Position numbers and translations under genes: made by a program
NCBI GenBank assembly: GCA_027579435.1
Contig: JANBPK010000772.1
Location: 142,512-206,511, forward strand
DNA from: Candolleomyces eurysporus
Taxonomy: Eukaryota > Basidiomycota > Agaricomycetes > Agaricales > Psathyrellaceae
Length of the DNA: 64,000 nt
Direction: 5' to 3'
Shown: piece after piece, positions 44,730 to 57,253 of the stretch
How the letters are laid out: each line of letters opens with the position of its first letter
Numbering within the stretch: position 1 is the stretch's first letter
The notes under the pieces: model-generated
The model's database searches: none
The model's input: the letters and a program-made list of their open reading frames with translations, nothing else
What the model was told of the DNA's origin: nothing

Positions 44730-47112
44730 TTACTCAAGGTCATCAAACTTCGCCCATCGCGGCTTCTCCCCAATCGCCTTCATGAAAGTTTGGAAGGTGA
44801 GCTGACCATTGAATGTGTCGTGGTCATAGGCATTCCATGCCTCATCATCAAAGGGGGAGGGTTGAGATCGACGTGCATTTGAAATCAAGGTGTAGAGAGG
44901 AATGATCCACTCTTTAAATAAACCCTGGAATTCCGGTCGGACGCATTCGAAAATCTCTCGGGCATTGGAGTAGTTGGAAAAGAAGGCCACCTTCGCGTTT
45001 CCAATGTCTTCATAGTCACCATCCCACTTCTCCATCACCTTCAAAGTACGGTAACGAACACCATCTACGACATCATAGTGGAGAGTACCCCAAAGGAGGA
45101 TATAGAAGAAAGATTCAAGTTCGTGGCGATACAGGTGAGGCGGTGGAGTAGAGTTGAGCAGATCGATAGCCATGAATGGAGGCGTCCCAGTACGGTGGTG
45201 ACTAGCGAGCTGCCCGTCAACCTTGTGCAAGGCATCTTTAAACGATGCCATATCCCAGTCGTTCAGAACCCCCTTGACATTGCGGTCATTGTCAAGGTGG
45301 AGCATGAGATTATTCTCGCTGAGATCGCGGTGCAAGACGCGGCCCTTCTCCCAAGCTTGATAGTGGCCTGTGAGCGAACGTTAGCTATTGCATAACAAGC
45401 GGCAAAGACAATAGATATCAATTACATTCAAGGCAATCAAGCCATGCTTGTTTGAAAGCCTCGACCGACCCAGCTTTCCACAGCTCTTTGTAAAACTTCG
45501 TCACGAGCACACGAAGAAGTCTATCTTGATGGTTATCAGCGGTCAAGTTGAGACCGAGTTTAGTCCAAGGTAGGTCCAAGTCTTGTGGGGTGTAGCTGTC
45601 GGAAAAGCGCAGGGCCGGAAGATGGTCGACAAGGCTAGGAAGCACGGTGTGAAGGTGGTTGATAATCTCAGTCTCGTTTACACGAGCCTTGAGGGGCCAG
45701 CTGAGCTTCAGAGCGTAGTGGCCGGAAGAAAGCTCGTTGTTCGTCAAAACCTCCTGGACGTCGAAAACCATGGTGCAACGTCCAGCGAGATCCTTTGGCT
45801 TATGGATCACACTGTTGACTCGAAACCGATGACTTGTTGAATCGATACCCTTTTCTGCGTTCGTGATTCTTGAAATACCGCTATCTTTCGAGGTGTCTTG
45901 GATAATCTTTGGGGTCTTGACTCTTGGGATCTTCTGAAACTCGAAAAATGAGCCGAGGAGGGACTCAACAGGTCCCTCCGTTTTCGTGACCTTCGCGTCG
46001 GTGAGATCGGTCCTCAGCGATCGCGGAGGCCATGGTTTAAGGTGTGGGTCGAATCCAGCGCTTGCATGATTACAAGATTTGGTGCCAAGAAGAAAGAGGG
46101 CCAAGTGGCCGACCTGGTCCCTCAAGTTGAATTCTGCGACTTGTAGAACGATGGTGCGGTCGAAGTAAAAGCCGGTGATTTGATACTTCTGGATGACCAA
46201 GCACACGACATAGTACCTGCTCGTAGCAGCGAAACATTCCAAAGCGTATGACCCGGCCCGCAGACCGTTTTTAGGAATTTTGCGTCGTTTGGAAGCTCGC
46301 TCACGCTCGTCCGAGTCCAGGCCAGTGCTTGTACGAGACCGTTTTCCGAACTCATTCAACTCCGATGCGACAGCCAGAGCGTTGCCACAGGGAGCCTGAG
46401 CATTTCGGTCGCAGGTCGAGCACTCTGCACTGCACGAGCTGGAATTTCCATCCTCATTCGAAACCCAGTGGTCATCCGAAAGGTAGGAGGAAGCGGATGA
46501 GAAATGAGAGGCCTCAGAGCGTTCGGTGATTGAGGGAAGGTGACGATACTCCGACCCACGGCTCTTGAACTCGATGACAGTCTGCACTGTGGACCAACGA
46601 AGGGAGTGAGAGGCTGGCGTATCGTGGATGAAAGGGTGTTCTTCCTTTCCCCGGCAGGTCGAGCTCTCAACGCCTTCGGTAACCTTTCCGTCCCATTTCT
46701 CGTGACACGGCTCCACCGGGGGCTGGTAGGGAGATTGAGCCAGTTGGGACAACAACGTCTCGACGATTATGCAGAAAGATGCGTGCATTTCTTTCTCCTC
46801 ACAACGCTCGCAGACCTCTCCGTACTGGCGGATCTGGAGCTCATCCAAAGTCCAACGGGAATCATTGACGATAGATGTTGCCGTTTCTCGATCAACCCCC
46901 CATACATTGACTACAAAGTCGATGAGGTCAATTTTAGAATGGCAGAGAGGCTCTAATTCTTTGGGATTCAGGCCTTTTCCTTCAGATACATTCCGCGGAG
47001 TTTCGTTGGAAGAGTTTTCTTTCCCTTCGGTGCTGATGCGTGTATCTACTGGAAACGAACTTCGATGCCACACTTTTGACGACATCCAACAGTACTTACT
47101 AGTACTAGTCAT
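44730..47112 (-). CDS. FunK1-type fungal protein kinase 2
   Basis: Second FunK1 kinase, 774 residues in two exons (58-nt intron after LDCLEC). ATG at 47112 (MTSTSKYCWMSSKVWHR). Family segments: KIDLIDFVVNVWGVD, ASKRRKIPKNGLRAGSYALE, GHYALKLSWPLKA with the ATP-binding Lys, LHRDLSENNLM (catalytic loop), NDWDMASF (metal-binding DWD), HHRTGTPPFMAIDLL and LYRHELESFFYILL. All key residues are present, so it is probably an active kinase. The intron is at the same place as in kinase 1, showing common descent, yet the two are only moderately alike. A broken copy of its C-terminal end lies inverted just upstream (47289-47545). Confidence 0.9.
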
Positions 47113-47288
47113 GCTCGAGGCAAGCGTTGGGTAGCGTCGCAAGAATAGGACGGTGAGGGTTTCGTGGTGGTCGTGGTGGTCAAAGGAATTGGAGACGTGT
47201 GACAGTGTGTCGCAATCAATGGGTGTTCGTCACATGTCACGACTCATTCATGGCCAAATATGGACTCTGACTGGAGAGGTGGGAGGGC

Positions 47289-47545
47289 AACTACAGAGAC
47301 ATTGGCAACATAAGTTTGCGTTCTTTAGCAATTACCCGAAGGCCCAGGAGATCTTCAAACATGTTCGACTAGATTTCCAGAGGCAACTCGAAGAGTGGAT
47401 CATTCTTTGCTCAGATCTGATGCTTCGCAATCTCGACCCATGGAGTTGAACGAGGCGGCATGGAATGCTAACGAACATAAGGCTCTCAACGGTCGGATCA
47501 CCTTTAGAAATTCATGGCTGCAATCAAGATGATCCCTCGGTTTAT
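47289..47545 (+). pseudogene. FunK1 C-terminal fragment, inverted relative to kinase 2
   Basis: Reads HKFAFFSNYPKAQEIFKHVR then QRQLEEWIIL, matching kinase 2's NAKVAFFSNYSNAREIFECV and FKEWIIPLYTL. A stop follows at about 47449 where kinase 2 goes on. Past that stop a shifted frame still shows NEAAWNA and ALNGRITF-like sequence. It lacks the whole catalytic half. A second, more decayed copy is at 60290-60560. Confidence 0.7.
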
Positions 47546-47589
47546 GCAATCTGACAATGCGTCATTGCGGAATTGGTAGATCACGATCG

Positions 47590-48420
47590 TCTCGTGTTGG
47601 TTTCATTTATTGTTTGTCAAGCACACTTGTTACGCTTTCCTGTATATTTTGAATTTCCTTCTTCTTGTCTCGTGTACAATGTAAATATTTGATTCCATTG
47701 AATATACAAATTTCCTCCAATAAACCTCAATTGAAGATACGTGATCGCCTCAGGATCGCCTCTCTCATATTGCGGTGACGGATCCGAACTAAAGCTGATC
47801 TCAGCCCTCCACTCTTGCGGTTCGTTAGGTGTCTTCGTATGCTGGCCAATCCGACTTGCGTCTAGCATTTACAGAAGGAGATATATCCACTCAGACTCAC
47901 TCGCAACAAACAATTTACCTGTTTCGCCCGACGCCGGGAACCATGTCTTCAACCCCAATTTACACTTCTCCGTGGGCTCTGGAAGTTCGTGTTGCTGCAC
48001 TATTCTATGAATCTCAGAGCTGGAGGATTGGAATTAATTGGTAAGGCTGAGTTCTTTTAGAGAAGGAAAGCTCTCTTCGGATGCAAGAAGCGAAGTACTG
48101 GTCCGGGGTATCCTAGTTTAAACTCTGGGAGTGTGACTGCTAAGTCCATTACTCCGTGCCTAAGTCAAGCCCCAGATCGCTGGAGCTCCCTGCGTATACC
48201 TCGTAACTGGCTTTTGTGGCTTTCCTTGTCGAATCGACATGCTTGCATTCTTCCCCCCAACCGTCATCCCCCGTTTCTGAGCCTATTTCCCATTTCTGAA
48301 AACCTCGCCCATGACAGGGAGTACGAGGTGGATTTCGCGAAGCGGCCGAAGGATGATTCCAACTCGCCTCCGTGCTTCCAAATCGACCATTCATCTGTAA
48401 GTGGAACGTGACTCGCTCAG
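47590..48420 (-). pseudogene. F-box remnant, copy A (3' part only)
   Basis: Nucleotide match to the last exon and 3' flank of copies B and D (e.g. the minus-strand sequence for HELPGLT and LPAFN parts), but without a continuous frame. The 5' F-box exon is missing, and 190 bases are inserted at 48133-48322. Confidence 0.6.
48133..48322. mobile_element. 190-bp insertion with 6-bp target duplication
   Basis: Compared with F-box copies B and D, copy A carries 190 extra bases here. GGGAGT stands on both sides (48127-48132 and 48317-48322), as expected from a target-site duplication. A similar sequence, about 75 percent alike by eye, is at 54095-54275, sharing CTGGAGCTCCCTGC and CTGAAAACCT. No coding frame and no long terminal inverted repeats are seen, so it may be a short non-autonomous element. 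Confidence 0.5.
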
Positions 48421-48873
48421 GATAAGCAGGACGGCCTCCAAAGTCATCGCGGCGTCCTCTGGCGACGATGGCACCCACTGGCACGCGCCGTGTTCGACAA
48501 CCTTGGGGCGACCTGGGTTTCTCACTGAGATTGAACGGGCGTTTAAACAACAGTTGAAAGACCTTTGAATTATCGTGATTGAGATGTGAATCGCGCCGAT
48601 GATAGAGCAATGCTAAGGGCGCCATCTTCCTTCGTTGAAAGATTTTCCGTGGGGTATTATTTGACGGCAAATCAATTAATCACGCTTCTTCCGGCCACTC
48701 AAACCTCTTCGTTCGCCGCTCAGGCCACCGGCCAGATCTATCTCCCCCAAATCGTCCGGCCTAAACACCCGCGCCAGTACGCCTACTCGGGATTCTCTCG
48801 ACACACCACCGTCATCGGCGATTGACGACACAACCATCATTGTGAATCCAAACTCGACGGGAGGGGCTTCCCA

Positions 48874-51249
48874 ATGGCGGACAGAGATTCCTTCCCGACT
48901 ATCGACGAACTCCTTGAGATCGTGAATAATTTGGACCATGAGTATGTGCTTTCCAGGCCATAGATTGCCCGCCTGGACTCACCGCCTATCAGCTTGAATT
49001 TGAGCAACCAGACCAAAGATGAATCGCTGGGCTCGTCGGTTTCCCTCAACACGCAGGTACCACCACAACCCGCCATGACAAAGAGGCAGCATGCTCTTCA
49101 CGAACTTCTTTCGTCTGAGAAAGCCTATGCCTCAGATCTCGCTCGCATTCGGGAGGTACATATTCCCTTGGCGCTGGGTGAGTTTCTCTAGCTAGAATTC
49201 CTTACAAGATGACATCTCTGATTCGATGAAACAAACAGGCCAGACAGTACTACTTCATAATATACCTGCTTTGCCACCTGACTCTTCGGCCTCGTCATTG
49301 AGAACGTTATCGATAGTATCAGACTCATCTACGGCAACACTGGGTCCACCGATGTCGCTGGATGACGTGAAAATCATATTTACCAATATAGCCGAACTCG
49401 CAGTCTTTTCAGACGGATTCTGTGACCAGTTGGAGCTTGCGCTAGGGTCACTCGTAGACGGCGGGGTTGGAGAGGATTGTGTTGGGAAACTCTTCCTTCA
49501 AATTGTGAGTAATAAATCCATTGTCGTGCAACATATTCTTTCGCGTTCTAGGGTTAACGGATCCTGTCGTTTACCATTGCGCAGATACCTGACCTTGAGA
49601 GGCCATATCAGCTCTACATTACCAAGCATTCTGGCGCGCTGCAGCACCTCCATAACCTCACGCAGACATCGTCGCTCCAGGCATACCTTTCGCACACGCA
49701 GAGCGTTGCCTCCTCCATGTCGCACGCTTGGGATCTTGCGACTCTGCTGATCAAGCCCGTGCAACGTCTCTTGAAGTATCCGCTACTCCTCTCCGCTATT
49801 ATCGATGAAACGCCGGACAGCCATCCTGACAAAGAGAACCTTCGGCAAGCGCGGGCGATGATGGAAGAGGTGGTGCGCAACGTAGACGAGGTTCGACGGC
49901 GCCTCGAAATCATCAAAGACGTCCTCACGTCGAAGAAGAAACCAAGTACTGTGGCTGTCTCCGTCAATTCAAGGAAAATGAAGAACCTCCGGATGATCAA
50001 GACCCAGCGAGACGAGAACAGCGAAGCGGCCCAGGTAGAACGGATGAGTCAGGAGCTGAAGCGTATCGAACTGTTCGCTCAACTGTTCACGAAGAACATT
50101 GTCGACTGGGCACGTTCAATGAGCAAGGTCGTCGGTTCTCTGAGAGCATGGTCTATCAACTTTGGAAAGGTTGTTGGCATATACCCTGAACAAGGGAGTG
50201 AGGCCTTCGACGCCTTTCTGACTGTTGTCGAACAAAAGCTCATGCCGTTATGTGTCGACTTGGAGGCTATCATTCACGAGCGCGTCCTCGGGGAAATTGT
50301 TCATTTGCTCAAGACGATGACCCAGCCGTACAAGCTCCTGGCATCAATGACTGAACAAGAACCATTTCACTATCATTTGCTCAGCATGAACGTGTCGGCG
50401 AAGAATCAACCTCCGCAGACCCTGCTTGCAGCATCTACAACCTATCTTGCTCTCCGAGCTCAACTTGCCGCAGAGCTTCCAATATACCTCCCTTTACTTC
50501 ACCGGGGATTGTCCATCTCGGTCAGACGACTGCCAGATATTCAAACACTGTTTTGGAAGGATGTAAAGAATAGGTGGGGTGAACTTTGGGAGACACTGCG
50601 GGTGGACGGAGAGCTTAATGCGGGGCATGAAGAAACCGTGACTGTTTGGCGAAGCAGATGGATGGACGTGGATGAGGTGCTTGCTTCCCTGAACATCAAC
50701 CAAAGCCGGAAGATCTACCAAGAGCCGGAACCTGCAAGGTCATCAGGCACGTCAGTTCACCCCAACCTGGCCAACATGGAGTATCCTTTTCCTCAGACTG
50801 ACAGGAAGCGATCGTCCAACATGGTCACGGAGCGACCTACCCATGTCCGCAACAGGTCCACCTCGATCAGTTCTTTCTTCAAAGGAGACAAAGATCGCGG
50901 AGATCGTGAACGCGAATCTTCACCAGCTTCCAATCTCCCTGAGCCTAACTCCCGGTATATGTCGCGTTCCAATCGAGGCGGTTGGGTGACCAAGCCTGCA
51001 AAATATGTGTGTCAGGTCATCCATCCCTGCAAGCCCCCAGCTGTGACTTATTTTGCTTTCCCATTCTTTACCCTGGTCGAGGCCGACCTGTACGATGTCT
51101 TGCATGAAGCGGGTCATCCGAGCATTCATCCCAAGCTACCGCTCTATGTCGATGATGGAGAGGACTGTCTGCTCTTATGTAGGGATGCAAAGGGGAATGT
51201 GGGTTGGGCACTCGCGAGTTTCCTCGAACCGTTCGATCCATCATGGTGA
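48874..51249 (+). CDS. DH-BAR-SH3 Rho guanine-nucleotide exchange factor
   Basis: Likely activator of Cdc42/Rho GTPases of the Tuba/Gef1 kind, acting in polarity and membrane remodelling. Four exons (introns of 42, 61 and 80 nt) give 730 residues from ATG at 48874 (MADRDSFPTIDELLEI). The DH domain starts at RQHALHELLSSEKAYASDL and contains LLIKPVQRLLKYPLLLSAII, its conserved helix. The BAR-like region follows (VERMSQELKRIELFAQLFTK, AWSINFGKVVGIYPE). After a Ser-rich linker (RNRSTSISSFFKGD), the C-terminal SH3-like domain has PLYVDDGEDCLLL and GNVGWALASFLEPFD. The first intron is only 42 nt. The gene sits inside the decayed array but is itself intact. Confidence 0.85.
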
Positions 51250-51520
51250 GGCGTCCACACCGTCCGCACTACTTACTGTGCGCTTTCAGGATTTATTTTC
51301 TTCTACTTTTTGATTATCACTTTGCTCTACGGTTTTTGTTTGATTTGGGCCTTGTATCGCCATTTCTTTTCATTGGTAGCAATCTATCCGCATCTTCTCT
51401 ATTTGCTTAGGAATTTTGCAACCGCTATGCAGTAGATGGTTTCTCATTTATGAGCTCTCTAGTACAGTCACTCTGACCGCATGATATCTGTATGTACACA
51501 TATGGAATACAGGAGAGCAA

Positions 51521-51945
51521 TCAAAACAACACGAGTTCGTCGGAGGTATTCGAACAGTCTTTGGCGCGCAGAGGGTCAATCCTCGTCGACGAATTTGTCC
51601 AGGTTGTTATGGAATTTCTCGCCGGTGAACTCTGGAGTTTGTTGAGAAGGTTCTTGGGGTTGTACATCCGCTTGATCTCGACGAGGCGGTCCCAGTTAGC
51701 GCCGAAAGACACTTGAACACGTTCGGGTGGTTCATGATGATCGAGGAACTGCAAAAAATTAATCAATAAATTGCCCGAGTGCACTGGACCTTTGTGACAA
51801 AGTTACGTGCACTTGGATAGGCTCGCCGACGTGAACGGACTTCAACGTCCCCTGCGATCCACCAAGGGTTCAATTTGAGGTCAGGCTAAATAAGTATAGC
51901 GACTCACCTCCTCTGCCGAATCGACGCATCCGTCATTGTGCGTCA
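51521..51945 (-). pseudogene. FAD-linked oxidase C-terminal fragment
   Basis: The lower part reads FLDHHEPPERVQVSFGANW, then DRLVEIKRMYNPKNLLNKLQ, like the BBE C-terminal domain that lines the active site. Upstream, across a GT-AG gap, DGCVDSAEEGTLKSVHVGEP is readable. The PCMH half is absent and no start is found. It is not the missing end of the oxidase at 41-43 kb, which has its own C-terminus. Confidence 0.55.
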
Positions 51946-52235
51946 TCAAGTTGGTATATCACAATCGTCTCGTGTTGGTGGTATCCGTTGCTCGTCATGC
52001 ACATTTGTTACACTTTCCTGTACATCTGCTTCTCGTCTCGTGTACAATGTAAATATAGAAATCCACTGATCATATGAATCTCCTCTAATGAATCTCAATT
52101 GAAGATAGTCGATCACCTCTCTCACATTGCGGTGACGGACTAAAACTGATCCTAGTTCTGCACTATCACCGCTCGTTAGGTATTTTCATATGCTGGCCAG
52201 TCCATCTTGTCTCTAGTATACACGAAGTAGGTATA

Positions 52236-53549
52236 TCACCACTCAGACTCAGACTCAACAACTAATCGACCTGTTTTACTCAACGCTGGGAACCGTGTCA
52301 TCAACCCCATCTTGTACTTCTCCGTGAGCCCTGGAAGTTCATGTTGCTGCACTATTCTATGAATCTCAGAGTTGTAGGACTGGAAGACGATGGTAAGGCG
52401 GAGCTCTTTTAGAAGGAAAGCGCTCTTTGGATGCAAGAAGCGAATTGATCTTAGGTACTGGTCCGGGGAATCCTGGATTGAACGCTGGGAGTACAAGGTG
52501 AATTTCGCAGATAGGCGCACGCTTGATGCTCGCGAAGCGGTCGAAGAATAATTCCAACCCGTCTCCATGCGTCCAAATCGACCAGTCATCTGCCAGATAC
52601 GCAAAACGCATTTCCAGGGTTGTGACTGTGGAATGTATGGCCGATCCAAGGCTCGCATACTGGGNTTTTTTTAGTGGCTATATATTAAGATCTAGGTCAG
52701 TCCAAACGAAAGCGATGGAATTAGGATCTGACCCACCAGGAATGAAGGTGAAGCTGGAGATGGTTTCATGTCTCCCCTGGCTTGCAGTCACGGCCTCCAA
52801 CAAGCTGTAGCAGGAGTGGATATCGCCAGAAATCGGCGCAATTACGAGCTTCTGGAGCCAGTGATGTTTGAATAGCCCGTTCTTCTTGCGAAGGACTTTT
52901 TCTAGGGCTTTAAAAGATGGAGAGGGGCAACTCTCGATTGAAAACGATATTGGAGTCCGAATTCTTGTGGTGTCGGGAGGAGGTGGGCAGACTTCGGGCG
53001 GATCGCATGTACTGATGTACGCGTTCTTGAGTCGAAGGTGGGTAATGTGGAATGCATGGACCAGCAAATTGGCGGAAATGGGCCGAATTCCGGCAAGGGT
53101 GACGCGCCGTAGGCTTTGCAAGCCGAGCGTCCTTGCAATGGCCTCCACCAAGGCTCGTGGTACATCTACAGCGGCGAATTGAGGACTCTGATGTATGGAG
53201 AATTCCTCGAGCTTGTTAAAATAGCCCAGGAATTGAGGCAATCGACTGTCGCGCGCGTCAAGGCATGAAGTCCATGCATCGACATCCCCCCGGTCCGCGC
53301 AGTGGACCGAAATATGGATTTCACGGGCGTACTCTCCGAACGACAGGCTCTTCTCTAGAATGTCGCATAATTTGTTATAGCGGGATTTGAGATGCTTTCT
53401 CCCAGTTAGATTGATGTTGCGGAAGATGTAGGGTCGACAACACAGGGCCAGAGCCCGAGAAACAAAGGCAGTAGAGCACAAGGTTGGATGTCGGAGTGAA
53501 GGAGTTTGACGATCTCTAGGAGGATGTCGTTAGGTATATGAATGCCCAT
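52236..53549 (-). pseudogene. F-box gene, copy B (frameshifted)
   Basis: ATG at 53549 starts MGIHIPNDILLEIVKLLHSD, an F-box start nearly the same as copy D. After SDIQ one base is missing compared with D, so the frame shifts inside the F-box (about 53478-53485). From there it continues open as CSTAFVSRALALCCRPYIF and LKSRYNKLCDILEKSLSFGE to DLDLNI. The last exon has a second lesion: KERFPS is followed by a two-base loss before KELRLTIVFQ. The N at 52665 lies at an intron edge. Two lesions make a functional protein unlikely. Confidence 0.7.
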
Positions 53550-55570
53550 GAGGATGGAAGGGGGAGACTTTGTGAGAAATTACAGATGGGAAACGATAGG
53601 GCTGAATAAGTTACAAGACACGGTTGCATTGTTGTTTGGCTGCGTGACCTTAGCGCCTGTACAGCCACAACCCCAATATTTTTGCGGACTGAGAAGCGAG
53701 CGTAAAGCACCTGTCTTGGGGAATGAATTTGCGCATTTCAAGAAATGCCAACTCATGGTAGACCCTTCGCCTTGTGTGCTGGGAGGAGGACTTAGACTGC
53801 CATACAGCTCGTGCCCCACAGAGTCTAGATTATAACTATCCATAATGTCCGATTTACTATTGGACACCATTTATCCTGAGTAACTATTGCACGTCTTGTC
53901 GTTCAGGCCGGGCTTGCTGGGAGCCACAAACAGAAGTAGGGTATGAACTCGATGGGAGTTCTTGTATGTTGTTCTGTTTGATCGGAGCTGACCGTCATTT
54001 CGGAGCTAAAATTGGCGGGCTTATCGTTCTTGTTGTGATGTGTTTTGGTCGGCGCCTCCAACGGAGAGTTGTGACGGTTGGGTCAGTTATTCTGTGCGGA
54101 AGTCCGTGCGGAAGTCAAGCTCCGGACTGCTGGAGCTCCCTGCATGTACCTCATAGCAGGCTCTTTGTGACTTTCTCCGTCGAATCAACGCTTACATACT
54201 TGCCCCTCATCACCATCGTCCCTCGCTGTCAAGCCCATTTTTCGTCCCCTGAAAACCTTATCCGTGACAAGAGTTTGAGCAACGTATACTTCTGTAGTCT
54301 ATTAAATATATGAAGGGTATTTTGAATTCAATAATACTTTTGACTTACTCCACCAGTGAAGCTTATCGCACCGTTTCCACTTACTCTCCCTCTGTAGTTT
54401 AAGTCGACTACCTTGGAACCACTAGCTCACGTATTGTTTATTCTTTTTAATGGCTGGTTTCCGTATTGTCGCAACCTACCTTCATCTTGTTGGGAACTGG
54501 CGCCACTACGATTGATCATTTGACCATGTACATTGCACGAAGGATCAGGACTGCCGAAACCTGATGCGATAATTTACGCGTATACGGTACTGACATCGGT
54601 GTTGTGGCGTATGGCACCCAATTAATCCAGCCGTAAGCGTCACGTTTACAGTGGAACCTTTTGATCAGGGGGATTTGTGATGTCCTTTGAGCTTGCCCTT
54701 GCCTCCAACCCTTCCTTTGATCTTGACAGAGGGCGTGCCTGGTAGTACCACTTGGATCACATTGTCATGAAGACCTTTGAACCTCTTTCCAACTGAAACC
54801 AGAAGACATTGAGTGATATTCTGTACCTCGAGTCCTTTGCAGAGGGTGTGTAAAATAGGCTAAATGCTGGTATAGCCGTGTCAAGGATCCAACAGGCTGA
54901 TAAGGAAATAGTAGCCAATGAACATATGGATTAATTGAGAGCAAGGAAAGAGAGAGAACAGGAACAGATCAGAAATAAGAGGCCGAGAATCCATTACACA
55001 AGGTTCTATGGGTCCAAAAGCTGGTTAAAAATACAGAAGGAGATACATCAAACACGTTCAAAGCATGACCCAGAAGCGAATGTGGGTCCGATATTGAGCT
55101 TGGGCTGGGTCCTCCCTCGGGTACCAGGCCGACCGAAGATTTGACACTTCGGGGGTCGGTAGCCTCCTTGTGAGTCATTGCGCTTGCCTGTGCAAACTTC
55201 AAGACAATAATGTGCCTGCCCTAAGTAATATCGGGGGAAAGGAGTGACTGTAGGATACTATTCTTGATGGCATGAGGAGACGACTCGAAAAGTCACGAAT
55301 ACGTGTGTGTTGGGAGGGGAGGTGGGAGTTGAGAGTTGCAGCTAGCAACTTTGACGTTGGATAGCTTTGTGACGAACGACTAGTTTTTTGAGAAGCCCCT
55401 GGGAACACAAACAAGGGACGCTTGCATCGAAGACGCAACATCAAAGGGTGGGCTTCCTAGGAGAGAGGGGAAGGAGTAGGAAGGGCCCTTGATTGATGGG
55501 ACACCAGAAAGGTTCAATATTGGTATCTCGTTGTCTTCAGTTCAGCGTCGACCGGCCTGTGGCCCGGCTC
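53550..55570. other. Array spacer, mostly non-coding
   Basis: 2 kb with no gene. It holds the upstream flank of F-box copy B, a relative of the 190-bp element (about 54095-54275), and spacer sequence that also occurs at 57.6-57.95 and 62.45-63.13 kb. Near 55.13 kb begins the flank shared by the small FSIGNAEF genes. Confidence 0.5.
54095..54275. repeat. Second copy of the 190-bp element
   Basis: Alike to 48133-48322 over most of its length (shares GGAGCTCCCTGC, GACTTTC/GGCTTTCC and CTGAAAACCT). No clear target duplication is seen at this site. Confidence 0.45.
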
Positions 55571-55849
55571 TCAAAATAAGACGAGTGTTGTCACGGAGGC
55601 AACGGCAACGGCCGTTACGAGCGGAGTGATGGGAGCCTAGAGGTTAAAAAGAGGGTGTGTCAGTCGAGGGTAAGCATTTTAACTGCAATACTGGAAAGGA
55701 GGTTGAGATGAAGAAGACCTGCTTACATTGGGATATTCTTTTGGATGGACGATGATTGTGACATTGCAGTTGTGAATTCTCAAATTGTCTTGATCATGGA
55801 CATTCCGAAACTCTGCGTTGCCAATGGAGAATTTTCTTGCGCCAGACAG
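55571..55849 (-). pseudogene. FSIGNAEF small gene, copy 1 (start codon changed)
   Basis: In frame with the others it reads LSGARKFSIGNAEFRNVHDQ, then VTIIVHPKEYPN, a GT-AG intron, and APITPLVTAVAVASVTTLVL with F and stop TGA at 55571. The position of the ATG in copies 2 and 3 is CTG here (55849-55847), and no other ATG is in frame upstream. The hydrophobic end is longer than in copy 2. It may start from a non-AUG codon or be dead. Confidence 0.5.
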
Positions 55850-56863
55850 AGCTGCATGATCAAAGTAACATTAGCCTTTGAAGCTCAGTCAGGCAACGCA
55901 AAAATATCGGGATGTGGCTCTCCGAGCCGAAGCAGACCAAGCCACAGTGCAGTTCAACATCTTCAGTCTCACCTTCAAACCGAGGTCCAAACGGCTGTTC
56001 TTGGGGAGCGTGTTGACAGGCTGCAGAGCATGGGCACCCTGACGGCATTGCCATGTTGGCTAGCCGTCGAGGGCTCCCGAATTATATCGAACGGAAATGG
56101 AAAGTTAAAGAATGCGAGTGCGGAACTATGTATATGGCTTGAGGGAAAGAAGTGGGTGATGATTATGTCCATAGGTGTCCGTTGTGGCCTGGTAATATAT
56201 ATCTATACCTTGGAAACACGAGGTAGTCACATTTGGGATGCTGTAGAAACGTTAATGAATGGTGCATGCTGGGGCTGTGAGTAGACACAGCGGGATGAAC
56301 ATAGCGCTTAGTCACGATGCCATGGTAAGAGAGAGGGAGTGCCAATGGTGCTAGAAACTCCCAAAAATACCCAGACATTCATCCTAGAAGCCCAAGGCCT
56401 GGTTCATCGTTGGCGACAACAGGGGAGTTTGTTACCCCAGCCTAAAGGCTGTACCAGAAGGGCATGAATGAAAGGATGAATGAACACCAAGGCGCGCCTT
56501 CTGTGTGAAGCTGTGATATGACAGGCAACTGTATTTACTGCTGTTGCTGGTGGCGTTCGTCGCCATTGTTTCGGACTGGGATGGCGGTGTGGTAAAAGAC
56601 TTGAACCCCATTATTGATCCACGTTGACTGAGAGAACGACAGAGGCGGCGGGAAAAGGAGAAGCGTATAGTCGAAGTCGAGCCGCTAATAACGGTGGCCG
56701 CACTGAATGAACCTCGGTTCCCGCCTCACACTAGATGATCGCGGCCCTCCCGCAAGGAGTCATCTTTCGTCGCATTCCTGCTAATACCTAAGCGAGTAAT
56801 CGCTGAACGTGTCGCGTGACGGCGTCTGAGTCACGTCAGTACTATCGCTCTGCTTAGTTCGCC

Positions 56864-57253
56864 ATGTCGTTGACACCGCAAGGCTCCCGCTTTCGAACTT
56901 CGACCCCAGTCCGGGCGATTGCCTCGACTCTGGTCAATCGCTCGTAACCCTTGCTGCCTCCAGCTTCACAATCCTACGAGCCCCTCGTCAAATCTGTCCT
57001 CCAATACCGCCTCTCTCGCGTTTTTGTGCAAGCGGCGCTGCTATGCTGGGCCGTCAACACCTCACGGGCAGTGTAGTACCTCGGAGGTCTAGGTGAACCA
57101 AGCTTTGGAGGTATCCTCGTTGCCCTATTCAAGTTCTCGACCCTATTCGAAGCTCTAACGCTATGGATCTCCGAAGTCACCCCCGTGATTGTCCTCCGCA
57201 AAATGTTCCTCACACCGACCCGGACATTGTCCTCAAACCTGGCCTCTGCCCTG
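56864..57253 (+). pseudogene. NDC1-like nucleoporin 5' fragment, copy 1
   Basis: ATG at 56864 gives MSLTPQGSRFRTSTPVRAIA and then SYEPLVKSVLQYRLSRVFVQ, AALLCWAVNT, and SEVTPVIVLRKMFLTPTRTL. This fits the N-terminal membrane region of fungal Ndc1 (nuclear-pore and spindle-pole-body anchoring). Two nonsense codons (after LVNR-S and after RAV) break it, and the match ends at about 57253, where F-box 3' sequence begins. The full-length gene is not in this window. Confidence 0.6.

Noticed and set aside
48149..48670. 173-codon minus-strand frame at 48.1-48.7 kb as a gene
   Set aside because: It runs through the 190-bp insertion and a broken F-box relic in changing frames; no domain is kept.
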